Origin: an uncultured Lachnobacterium sp.
GTDB lineage: Bacteria > Bacillota > Clostridia > Lachnospirales > Lachnospiraceae
Length of the DNA stretch: 5,060 nucleotides
Assembly: GCA_900548765.1 (NCBI GenBank)
Contig: URLU01000167.1
Span: 1 to 5,060, forward strand
Reading direction: 5' to 3'
The notes under the pieces are model-generated. The model saw nothing but the letters and a program-made list of their open reading frames with translations. It did no database searches and was not told the origin of the DNA. Numbering within the stretch: position 1 is the first letter of the stretch; each line of letters begins with the position of its first letter. Positions 1 to 5,060 of this stretch are shown one piece after another. The position numbers and the translations under genes were made by a program.

Positions 1-267
1 CTGGCAGAAGCTGTCCTTACCCTGACAGCTCATATACCAGTCTGTCAGGTACTGATCCACCTGATACAGGTAGTCTCTTACATTTGTATCCGCCTTATAA
101 TATGCACTCGTCTTGTCTGCCACCTTTTTACTCAGCCTGTAGTCAGAATTGACTGTAACCAGCGACAGGGTGGCAAAAGTGACCAGACACAGCATCGTAA
201 ATATAAGAAGGATTGAGGTATATCCTATACGGACACTCCCCTTTCTTCTCCTTTTTTCTTCACTCAT
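1..267 (-). CDS. GspK/PilX-like minor pseudopilin family protein, N-terminal part (3' end beyond left edge)
   Basis: An open frame begins with ATG at 267 and runs without a stop to the left edge, giving 89 residues of a longer protein. A basic N-terminus (residues 5-12, KRRRKGSV) precedes one hydrophobic segment (about 16-39). The motif SDYRLSKK follows, then a helical, polar stretch with AYYKAD and DYLYQVDQYL. This layout resembles the helical start of GspK/PilX-type minor pseudopilins and a family I recognise from Clostridia pilus-like operons. There is no GFTLIE prepilin motif; like GspK proteins it has no Glu at +5. Cysteines lie at 81 and 88. The start is supported by GGGAGAAG (274-281) inside the end of the preceding gene, and only one base separates that gene's stop from this ATG, so translation is probably coupled. 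Likely role: minor subunit at the tip of, or starting, a filament. The function is inferred, not shown. Confidence 0.7.
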   Translation of the reverse strand, partial: MSEEKRRRKGSVRIGYTSILLIFTMLCLVTFATLSLVTVNSDYRLSKKVADKTSAYYKADTNVRDYLYQVDQYLTDWYMSCQGKDSFCQ

Positions 268-268
268 A

Positions 269-718
269 CTAATCTTCTCCCGATAAATTTAAAACACCCG
301 GTTGATAGCAGGAAGCTGACAGCTCATATATGGTCTCATTCTGTCCCTGCTCTTTCATTGCTACGTTGACCTTTTCAGGATTATCCTCATCCCAGCTTAC
401 TGATGCACAATACATGGCATCAGGCTTTTTGCAGGCATTGAAGTCCTTGTCAAAATATATAAGTATCACATTCTCCTGCTCTTCATACTGTGTGTATATC
501 TTCTTTATATCTGCTCCCTGCCAGTTTTCACTCTGGCATATTTCCACTATGGAAGTGCAGGCTGTAACCGCCTGATGCAGTCTGGAGGTATCCTTTGACA
601 TCTCATATGCCTTAAAAAATATCTGCACACAGAAGCTTGCAAGGATTGCAAAAAACAATATATTAATGATGATTTCCATCAAAAAAAGACTTGATTTATC
701 ATGCTTTTGTTGGTTCAT
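269..718 (-). CDS. Pseudopilin-like membrane protein with Glu at pilin position +5
   Basis: This 149-residue protein has a short polar N-terminus (MNQQKHDKSS) followed by LFLMEIIINILFFAILASFC, a hydrophobic helix from about 11 to 36. Aligned with the pilin motif G-FTLIE, Glu15 sits at +5 and Ser10 takes the place of the usual Gly at -1, so this is the best candidate in the window for prepilin peptidase processing. After the helix comes a pilin-like amphipathic stretch (SRLHQAVTACTSIVEICQ, 45-62) and a mixed globular end. It has cysteines at 30, 54, 61, 96, 104 and 137; those outside the helix could form disulfides. I recognise the LFLME-type N-terminus from Clostridia operons that also carry DUF4860 proteins. 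GAAGGAGCT (722-730) supports the ATG at 718. The gap to the upstream gene is 20 bases. Likely a minor pilin/pseudopilin of GspI/GspJ type; the exact class is unsure. Confidence 0.75.
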   Translation of the reverse strand: MNQQKHDKSSLFLMEIIINILFFAILASFCVQIFFKAYEMSKDTSRLHQAVTACTSIVEICQSENWQGADIKKIYTQYEEQENVILIYFDKDFNACKKPDAMYCASVSWDEDNPEKVNVAMKEQGQNETIYELSASCYQPGVLNLSGED

Positions 719-738
719 ATAAGCTCCTTCAAATAAGA

Positions 739-1227
739 CTACTGTTTTGTATTCAGGGCAGCATAAATGCTATAATTTCTGTCCAGTGCATCAGTAACAC
801 TGAACTCATACAACCGTGGATTAATCATTTTTATATCAAGCCCCTGCAGCTCCATAATCTCCTGTCCGTCTCCCGGCAGGACATCCGTCCCATCAGAAAC
901 TGTTATCTCATACAGGCTTCCACCATAACAATATATATAAGTGGTAAAAACAGCCTCATTTGCCTCTTCCTCAAGAGCCAGAGCCTGACAGTCTCCTATT
1001 GTCGTAAGTGATACTGCGCCTTCCATATCATTCTGATTCATCTTTTCCCTCAGGTATGAGGCTATGGTGCGCTCATTAAAATTTTCAGTCATCCCATCTG
1101 CTACAGACCTGTACTGCCTTGCCCCTGTAAAAACCAGTATAAAAGCTACAGCCACAAACAATGCCAGTAGGGCAAGTACAAAAACACGATCCACAGTGTG
1201 TTCTGGTGTCTTTTTTAACTCAATCAT
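739..1227 (-). CDS. DUF4860-type pseudopilin-like membrane protein
   Basis: This is a 162-residue protein with a 12-residue cytoplasmic start, one membrane segment (about 13-35) and an extracytoplasmic domain. The domain shows NERTIASYLREKMNQND (51-67), then a hydrophobic strand region QALALEEE, then TTYIYCYGGSLYEITV (95-110). This pattern matches what I remember of the DUF4860 family of Clostridia; a domain search would settle it. The order of helix, linker with YLREK, and beta-rich end recalls GspJ/ComGF-like minor pseudopilins, but no prepilin cleavage motif or +5 Glu is present. Two cysteines (80 and 100) could pair outside the membrane. The start codon lies only 5 bases after the stop of the upstream gene, and its weak ribosome site (AAAAGGAAC) lies in that gene's last codons, suggesting translational coupling. 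Role inferred: accessory subunit of the pilus-like apparatus encoded here. Confidence 0.75.
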   Translation of the reverse strand: MIELKKTPEHTVDRVFVLALLALFVAVAFILVFTGARQYRSVADGMTENFNERTIASYLREKMNQNDMEGAVSLTTIGDCQALALEEEANEAVFTTYIYCYGGSLYEITVSDGTDVLPGDGQEIMELQGLDIKMINPRLYEFSVTDALDRNYSIYAALNTKQ

Positions 1228-1232
1228 AAGAA

Positions 1233-1532
1233 TCAGTTCCTTTTTATAATCGTGACATCGGGTCTTAGATTAGAACCAATGTATTGATAATCAATCCAAT
1301 ACTCATCTTCATCATATGTCAATCCATAGTGTTCAACCAGATAATCCACATCTGGCGGGTAGCTCCCCTCCATGGCATAACATTCTGTAATCATTCTGGT
1401 CAGCGCATTCTGTAGAATGGCTTTCTGCTCTGCCTCATTGGAATAGCGTATTCTATCAGCAAAGAAGCAGAAAAATCCTATCACAATGACAAAAACAGCA
1501 ATCGAAATTAACATCCTCAATCTGCTTTTCAT
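1233..1532 (-). CDS. Small GspG-like pseudopilin-type protein
   Basis: This 99-residue protein has one membrane segment (about 8-25) after a basic start (MKSRLR). A helical region (EAEQKAILQNALTRMITECY, 33-52) is followed by MEGSYPPDVDYLVEHYGL (54-71). In major pseudopilins such as GspG and in many pilins, a helix followed by a G-x-YP-x(n)-L segment marks the turn from the N-terminal helix into the globular domain, so the match is suggestive. The rest is short and acidic (YDEDEYWIDYQYIG) and ends with PDVTIIKRN. It lacks the Gly/Ser plus +5 Glu prepilin motif and is shorter than typical GspG (around 140 residues). A good ribosome site (AGGGAGG, 1539-1545) supports the ATG at 1532, 27 bases from the upstream gspF-like stop. 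Probably a filament or assembly subunit. It could instead be a membrane accessory protein that is not a true pilin. Confidence 0.7.
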   Translation of the reverse strand: MKSRLRMLISIAVFVIVIGFFCFFADRIRYSNEAEQKAILQNALTRMITECYAMEGSYPPDVDYLVEHYGLTYDEDEYWIDYQYIGSNLRPDVTIIKRN

Positions 1533-1559
1533 ACAAAACCTCCCTCTTCTCAGTCCTGC

Positions 1560-2588
1560 CTATCCAATACTTGACATAATGCCAATAAGAGGCAGAAGGA
1601 AGGAAATCAATATAAGTCCCACAAATACAGATAAAATAATAACCAGTGTCGGCTCCAGAACAGATATGAATCTGGATATCTGCTTATCGACAGCCTCCTC
1701 ATATTTTTCTGAAATTTTCTGCATGGTCTCATCCAAAAGACCTGTCCTAAAACTGATTGTCAGCATAGATACATATATCTTATCAAAAATATCTGCTTCA
1801 AGTACAGCCTCAGCAAAGCTTTTACCGGAAGCTGTGAGTTCCCGGCATTTTTCGATACGGGCTGCCATATAGGGATTATCTACAAGCTGTCCTGCAAATT
1901 CCATGCCCTGGTCACTATCCAGACCGCTGCTTAGGGCAAGTGCCATACAGTTAGCAAATCTGCTGGCTGCAACGCCCATTGCATATTTACTCTTTTTCCC
2001 GATACGGACTCCATAGGCAGAGTGATATACAATCACTATTGCAAGAGCAAGCACTGCAAGTACAATGATAAAAACAAACATATACCGGTTAAGCGAATTT
2101 GATATGGACATAAGTTTTCCTGCAAAGCCAGTCAAATCGCTTCCCAGGGAAGCATATATCTGATGAAATACAGGGAGCACCTTTACTATCAATACCACTA
2201 TAACAGCAAGCATCATTATAATCATTGTAATCGGATAGGTGACAGCATTCCTTATGCTGCCCTGAATGCTCTCCTCCCTCTTATAATACTGGGACAGGGA
2301 CTTAAACACATCCTCAAGCTTGCCTGAGTTTTCTCCAATCTCTGTCATGTCTAATACATATTTGGGAAATGCCCCTGAGGCTTTAAGTGCCTGATGAAAT
2401 GACTGCCCCTGACTCAGAGAATCACTGATACCCGCCAGAATTTTCCCGGTCTCCTCATCCGAAGCATCCTCCTGTAAAATACTAATTCCCTCATAAAGTG
2501 ACAGTCCAGCAGATACAATCATGGAAAGCTGGTCGCAGAATGCTGAAAGTTCCATATTTCCCAACATCTGTTTATTCTTTTTTTTCAT
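1560..2588 (-). CDS. Type II secretion/type IV pilus inner-membrane platform protein (GspF/PilC/ComGB family)
   Basis: This 342-residue polytopic protein would be the inner-membrane platform that couples an assembly ATPase to filament growth. Two T2SSF repeats are visible. The first (about 14-136) has FCDQLSMIVSAGLSLYEGI, GENSGKLEDVFKSLSQYY (85-102) and YPITMIIMM. The second (about 208-335) has FANCMALALSSGLDSDQGM, then FRTGLLDETMQKISEKYEE and ends LEPTLVIILSVFVGLIL. Three membrane spans fit at about 119-141, 168-190 and 312-336. The protein starts almost directly in the first repeat, so the 50-70 residue N-terminal extension of many PilC/GspF proteins is missing; the length is closer to ComGB. 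In the second repeat the usual acidic residue before the TG is Arg281. The start at 2588 is chosen over an in-frame ATG at 2615 because AGGAGG (2598-2603) sits 9 bases upstream and the earlier start would overlap the previous gene. Confidence 0.92.
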   Translation of the reverse strand: MKKKNKQMLGNMELSAFCDQLSMIVSAGLSLYEGISILQEDASDEETGKILAGISDSLSQGQSFHQALKASGAFPKYVLDMTEIGENSGKLEDVFKSLSQYYKREESIQGSIRNAVTYPITMIIMMLAVIVVLIVKVLPVFHQIYASLGSDLTGFAGKLMSISNSLNRYMFVFIIVLAVLALAIVIVYHSAYGVRIGKKSKYAMGVAASRFANCMALALSSGLDSDQGMEFAGQLVDNPYMAARIEKCRELTASGKSFAEAVLEADIFDKIYVSMLTISFRTGLLDETMQKISEKYEEAVDKQISRFISVLEPTLVIILSVFVGLILISFLLPLIGIMSSIG

Positions 2589-2597
2589 AAAAGGAAA

Positions 2598-2603
2598 CCT
2601 CCT
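2598..2603 (-). promoter_or_regulatory. Ribosome binding site deciding the gspF-like start
   Basis: A perfect AGGAGG on the minus strand lies 9 bases before the ATG at 2588 and just after the stop codon of the transglutaminase-like gene (2605-2607). It favours the 342-residue product over a 351-residue one starting at 2615. Confidence 0.85.
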
Positions 2604-2604
2604 G

Positions 2605-3558
2605 TTAATACACAAATTTGGTTATATACTCGTCTGTATTGGTTATAAAATCCTCAGGCTTAGAGCTTGTGGATGCAAATGTAGGATCCATCAGCTCCCA
2701 GTTTTTGCCGTCAAACTGGATAATGCCATTTACCCAGCCCTGCTCCTCTATATATGTACTTATCCAGGCATGGTAGACATCCCCGGCATAGCCAACCTCC
2801 AGCCGCGTCGGTATCCGCTGACTTCTAAGCATTGCAGCCATGACAGCCGCATAGTCAAAGCATATACCAGTCTGTGCCTCAAAAACTTCATCTACATCCG
2901 GCAGATAGCCGCTCTGCACCGATTCCGCCTTATCATAATCGTACGTAAAATTGCTAATCATATAATTATACACCTGCTCAATCACCTCTAAATCGTCATT
3001 GCAGGGCTTTGAAAGCTCCTCGGCTTTTTCTACCACCTTAGAATCCCCATTAAAATTCACATACTGGTTTGCATACAAATAAGGGCCAAATTCGTCATCT
3101 ATTTTTACATCAATTGTCTGTGTAAAAAGTGTGGAATAACTTGTCCCTTCAATATTCTCAAATACACCAACTGTATATGAGCCGCTTCCTGCGGTCAGGG
3201 GAAAGGTCTCATAATCGCCATGCAGATCATAGGTATATACCACTTCATCCGGACCTGTAATCTGCAGTTTGACCTTCTCATTTGTGCCTGTATAGGAAAC
3301 CATGATATATCCCTCTGATATATGGGATGCATCTATGGTCACACTTTCGCTGCCATAGGTTACAGTTCCATCTGCCTGTCCGGTTAAAACTACAGGAGTG
3401 TTGTCTCTGCTGCCCTTTGTGTCCTGACTGCTCTCTGACTGCTTTGTGGCTGAATTCCCACCTGACTGCTTATTTTCCGCCCCGCAGGAGCAGAAAACCA
3501 GACTCATACACAGGAGTATTGGAAGTAATATGAATTTTCCCTTTTTGCTGGGTCTCAT
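2605..3558 (-). CDS. Lipoprotein with transglutaminase-like (papain-fold) domain
   Basis: This is a 317-residue exported protein. The basic start MRPSKKGK and hydrophobic segment (9-22) lead to FCSC, where Cys25 is the best lipidation site; Phe at -3 is not the usual residue. A Ser/Gln/Gly-rich linker (26-55) would hold it off the membrane. A beta-rich, immunoglobulin-like region follows (about 60-155: TVTYGSESVTID, VKLQITGPDEVVYTY, GSGSYTVGVFEN). The C-terminal transglutaminase-like domain (about 175-310) has YNYMISNFTYDYD, then GICFDYAAVMAAMLRSQRIP with Cys233, YHAWISTYI with His263, and WELMDPTF with Asp291, so the catalytic triad appears complete. Members of this superfamily can crosslink, hydrolyse or cut amide bonds; which applies here cannot be seen. 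It is the first gene after the promoter, and its stop is 16 bases before the gspF-like gene, so it is probably co-expressed with the filament machine. The ATG at 3558 has GGGAGGAGAG (3563-3572). Confidence 0.9.
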   Translation of the reverse strand: MRPSKKGKFILLPILLCMSLVFCSCGAENKQSGGNSATKQSESSQDTKGSRDNTPVVLTGQADGTVTYGSESVTIDASHISEGYIMVSYTGTNEKVKLQITGPDEVVYTYDLHGDYETFPLTAGSGSYTVGVFENIEGTSYSTLFTQTIDVKIDDEFGPYLYANQYVNFNGDSKVVEKAEELSKPCNDDLEVIEQVYNYMISNFTYDYDKAESVQSGYLPDVDEVFEAQTGICFDYAAVMAAMLRSQRIPTRLEVGYAGDVYHAWISTYIEEQGWVNGIIQFDGKNWELMDPTFASTSSKPEDFITNTDEYITKFVY

Positions 3559-3601
3559 ATTTCTCTCCTCCCATAATATTGTCAGAATTTATTATCTATT
3601 T

Positions 3602-3629
3602 ATTGTAGCACTTTTTGCCTGCCTGCAAA
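3602..3629 (-). promoter_or_regulatory. Predicted promoter of the transglutaminase/pilus-like operon
   Basis: On the minus strand TTTGCA (3624-3629) and TACAAT (3602-3607) are 16 bases apart, and TG at 3609-3610 precedes TACAAT by one base, forming an extended -10 element. This fits a housekeeping sigma-A promoter with a start near 3595, giving a leader of about 37 bases before the ATG at 3558. It lies just after the terminator of the preceding unit, which supports a new transcript starting here. The -35 match is only partial. Confidence 0.6.
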
Positions 3630-3640
3630 ACAAAAAATGC

Positions 3641-3670
3641 AGAAAAGAATAAGAGAGACCGAAGCCTCTC
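3641..3670 (-). terminator. Rho-independent terminator with C(UUCG)G tetraloop
   Basis: Read on the minus strand, GAGAGGC-TTCG-GTCTCTC (3670 to 3653) forms a 7-bp stem with one G-U pair, closed by a very stable C(UUCG)G loop. A U-rich tail TTATTCTTTTCT follows (3652 to 3641), with a further T-run after it. The hairpin starts 7 bases after the stop of the signal-peptidase-like gene, so it ends the gtfB-containing unit. Confidence 0.85.
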
Positions 3671-3676
3671 CCATCA

Positions 3677-4207
3677 TTACTGCCTATTCTTCTCTTCATT
3701 ATATTTTCTGCTTATTTTGTTTGCGTATATTGTGAGTCCAAGTCCTGCTGCAAAAATTATGACAGTCACAATAATTCCTGCTGCCGAGAAGCAAAGCTGG
3801 CTTAAGTATCCCATAAATGGAGTTTTTGCCACCACATGTCCTGTAACCTCATCATAGGCTGCTGTGCCGCCATCACGGACAGCCAGAGTGCCGGCATCTG
3901 TGTCATTTGAGTCCACATAGTATACATCCACTCTGCCCTTTCCCTCATCACTCTTAAGAGCCGCAATATTGCCCTCTACATAAGAAGTCTCATCAATCTC
4001 CTTTATATAGACAAGACTGCCTGCTGAAATATTTCCTGTTGCATCTGTTCCGATCAGATATGTGTGATAACCAAAGATTGATGGTAAAACAACAGGAAGA
4101 ACAATCAAGAGGAATACTATAAGCAGGGCATATCCTGATACTGTCAAAGCCCTTCTCTTTCCCTTCTTCTCATCATTTGTTTTCATTTCCTTAACCTGTT
4201 CGCTCAT
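3677..4207 (-). CDS. SipW-type (S26B) signal-peptidase-like membrane protein lacking catalytic residues
   Basis: This 176-residue protein has a charged cytoplasmic start (MSEQVKEMKTNDEKKGKRR), membrane segments at about 21-45 and 139-162, and an extracytoplasmic domain between them. The domain follows the order of SipW-like signal peptidases: GYHTYLIGTDATGN (46-59) where GYxxYxVxSGSMEPT is expected, AGSLVYIKEI (62-71), EGNIAAL (78-84) for the usual GDIITF, GRVDVYYVDSND (91-102) for HRVVEI, and YDEVTGHVVAKTPFMGYL (118-135) for the ENVxGKVVxxIPYxGYL end. The catalytic Ser of SGSM is missing (GTDATG) and Gly91 stands where the His of HRV should be, so protease activity is unlikely. The start is set at 4207 by AAAGGGAAAG (4211-4220); an in-frame ATG at 4333 lies inside gtfB and has no support. 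It is 49 bases downstream of gtfB and probably co-transcribed. Fold assignment is by eye; function is unknown and may be scaffolding. Confidence 0.75.
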   Translation of the reverse strand: MSEQVKEMKTNDEKKGKRRALTVSGYALLIVFLLIVLPVVLPSIFGYHTYLIGTDATGNISAGSLVYIKEIDETSYVEGNIAALKSDEGKGRVDVYYVDSNDTDAGTLAVRDGGTAAYDEVTGHVVAKTPFMGYLSQLCFSAAGIIVTVIIFAAGLGLTIYANKISRKYNEEKNRQ

Positions 4208-4210
4208 TTT

Positions 4211-4220
4211 CTTTCCCTTT
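4211..4220 (-). promoter_or_regulatory. Ribosome binding site deciding the signal-peptidase-like start
   Basis: AAAGGGAAAG on the minus strand lies 3 bases before the ATG at 4207, with its GGG core 7 bases upstream of the start. It supports the 176-residue product rather than a longer frame that would overlap the gtfB-like gene. Confidence 0.65.
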
Positions 4221-4239
4221 CTACTATTTATATTATGAT

Positions 4240-4257
4240 ATGAGTGCCCCGACTCAT
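4240..4257 (-). repeat. Short inverted repeat between gtfB and the signal-peptidase-like gene
   Basis: ATGAGT and ACTCAT form a perfect 6-bp inverted repeat around a 6-base CG-rich spacer, touching the last base of the gtfB stop codon. On the minus strand it is followed by an A/T-rich stretch (TATCATAATATAAATAG) rather than a T-run, so it is not a convincing terminator. It may be a weak attenuator, an RNA-processing site or chance. The 49-base gap holds nothing else clear. Confidence 0.3.
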
Positions 4258-5060
4258 TAATGCTGAAAAGCATTATATGCCTGAGCTTCTGCCGAAAGCG
4301 CCGCATTGTGCTGCATCTCAAGTGCCTGGTCAATAAGCTCCGGCAGCTTAAGTGCTGTGTTCAATGCCTCTGCCAGCTCCTTATATTCATCAGCCCCAAA
4401 GGTATTGGTATCTGCTGTGTAATAGGCATTGTGCATAGTCTCCTCAAAGGCTATTATCAATTGATTATTGAGGAAAGCCCTATGGACAGCATCCTCGATT
4501 TCTCCCTCGTAATTGATGTCGAGATATATGTCACACCGGTCAAACAAACTGTCCAGCACATTTTTCTTTACATTTGGATACAGGAATACATTATCATTAG
4601 CCCCTGCCGCCATAAGCTTTGAAGACATCTCTGTAATGGCCGCAATATGAAACTTCATGCCCGGTACCTGCTGTGCGATTTCATTAATATGGGCAACCCT
4701 GTCTGAATTGGTACATATTAAAACCTCTGGATTGTGATTATTTTCACGAATAAAGCTATATACATATCCCAAAGGCTCTACAATATCAGGCGAAGCCCCA
4801 AGTTCAATCAGCCTGTCATAGGAAGCCCTGCGCTGGACATATATTTTTGCGGTTCTGGCAGCCTGCTGTCCCAGAATAATCTGCATATTCCCAGGAATCT
4901 CACTTCCTACCGGCTCATTCCAGAACAAAATGTCCTCTTTTCCATTATCCGGCAGCATCTGCGATACAAAAAACGGATAGGAAAGTGAGTTAAAGTAAAC
5001 TCTGGAATTCAAAAGTCCTGCACATTCCAGATAAAATCTGACAAGCTCTGTCCTTGAATG
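4257..5060 (-). CDS. gtfB: GtfB-like accessory-Sec glycosylation chaperone, C-terminal part (5' end beyond right edge)
   Basis: The frame is open to the right edge, giving the last 267 residues; a TTG at 5012 is internal, because the 16 codons before it (HSRTELVRFYLECAGL) continue the family pattern. In fragment numbering, family-like blocks are ILFWNEP (44-50), IPGNM (55-59), ICTNSD (115-120), FHIAAITEMSSKL (137-149), LYPN, CDIYLDIN (176-183) and AFEETMHN (204-211). These match the GT-B-like GtfB (Gtf2) protein, which binds the glycosyltransferase GtfA and helps it add GlcNAc to Ser/Thr of serine-rich surface adhesins in the cytoplasm before export by SecA2/SecY2. GtfB itself is a non-catalytic substrate-binding partner in studied streptococci. 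Family length is about 440-450, so roughly 175 residues lie outside. gtfA would be expected further right. The local acceptor protein is unknown. Confidence 0.85.
   Translation of the reverse strand, partial: HSRTELVRFYLECAGLLNSRVYFNSLSYPFFVSQMLPDNGKEDILFWNEPVGSEIPGNMQIILGQQAARTAKIYVQRRASYDRLIELGASPDIVEPLGYVYSFIRENNHNPEVLICTNSDRVAHINEIAQQVPGMKFHIAAITEMSSKLMAAGANDNVFLYPNVKKNVLDSLFDRCDIYLDINYEGEIEDAVHRAFLNNQLIIAFEETMHNAYYTADTNTFGADEYKELAEALNTALKLPELIDQALEMQHNAALSAEAQAYNAFQH

Noticed and set aside
3602..3629. Operator in the GGCA tandem (GCAGGCAGGCA) between the -35 and -10
   Set aside because: The repeat is only two units of four bases and could be chance; no second copy near the promoter supports a regulator site.
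3559..3676. Small gene or riboswitch in the longest intergenic gap
   Set aside because: The 118 bases are accounted for by a terminator, a promoter and a short leader; no conserved aptamer-like folding or coding frame is evident.
4208..4256. Promoter in the gtfB to signal-peptidase-like gap
   Set aside because: AT-rich -10-like strings such as CATAAT exist, but I see no matching -35 at proper spacing.
4240..4257. Terminator after gtfB
   Set aside because: The 6-bp stem has no T-run after it, so I listed it only as an inverted repeat.
4208..4333. Longer N-terminus for the signal-peptidase-like protein from an ATG at 4333
   Set aside because: The extra 42 residues lie mostly inside the gtfB-like gene, have odd composition and no ribosome site; the ATG at 4207 has a purine-rich site just upstream.
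330..4988. Plus-strand open frames (for example 330-575, 691-1011, 1486-1872, 2521-2991, 4260-4622)
   Set aside because: They all lie opposite well-supported minus-strand genes, have no family resemblance and have low-complexity or Cys/Ser/Ile-rich products typical of antisense shadows.
5010..5012. TTG as the start of the gtfB-like gene
   Set aside because: The frame stays open to the right edge, and the residues before the TTG fit the family pattern, so the gene begins outside the window.

Overview
The window looks like the chromosome of a low-to-moderate-GC Gram-positive anaerobe, most likely a gut Clostridia member of the Lachnospiraceae type. This is an inference: the pseudopilin-like proteins, the DUF4860-type protein and the GtfB-type protein all resemble families I associate with that group, and ribosome binding sites are strong AGGAGG-like ones. 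All eight genes read on the minus strand, so transcription runs from right to left. No RNA gene, insertion sequence, CRISPR array or gene-free stretch over 120 bases is visible.

The right part (5060 down to about 3641) is the end of one transcription unit. It holds the C-terminal part of a GtfB-like accessory-Sec glycosylation chaperone, whose 5' end lies outside the window. This is followed by a small two-span membrane protein with the layout of a SipW-type signal peptidase but without the catalytic Ser and His at the expected places. A hairpin with a C(UUCG)G loop and a U-rich tail ends this unit just after the second stop codon.

The left part (about 3640 down to 1) is a second unit with its own plausible promoter. 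It starts with a lipoprotein carrying a transglutaminase-like domain with an apparently complete Cys-His-Asp triad. Then come a short GspF/PilC/ComGB-type inner-membrane platform protein and four small single-span proteins that look like pilins or pseudopilins: a GspG-like 99-residue protein, a DUF4860-type protein, a protein with a Glu at pilin position +5, and a GspK/PilX-like protein cut by the left edge. Gaps of 1 to 27 bases between these genes point to one co-translated operon.

The simplest reading is a type IV pilus/type II secretion-like filament machine with a secreted transglutaminase-like lipoprotein as first gene, beside the end of a surface-glycoprotein glycosylation locus. No assembly ATPase, prepilin peptidase, GtfA, SecA2 or SecY2 is in the window. 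The most interesting points are the catalytically empty signal-peptidase-like protein next to gtfB, and the transglutaminase-like lipoprotein heading a pilus-like operon whose pilin-like proteins mostly lack the usual prepilin motif.
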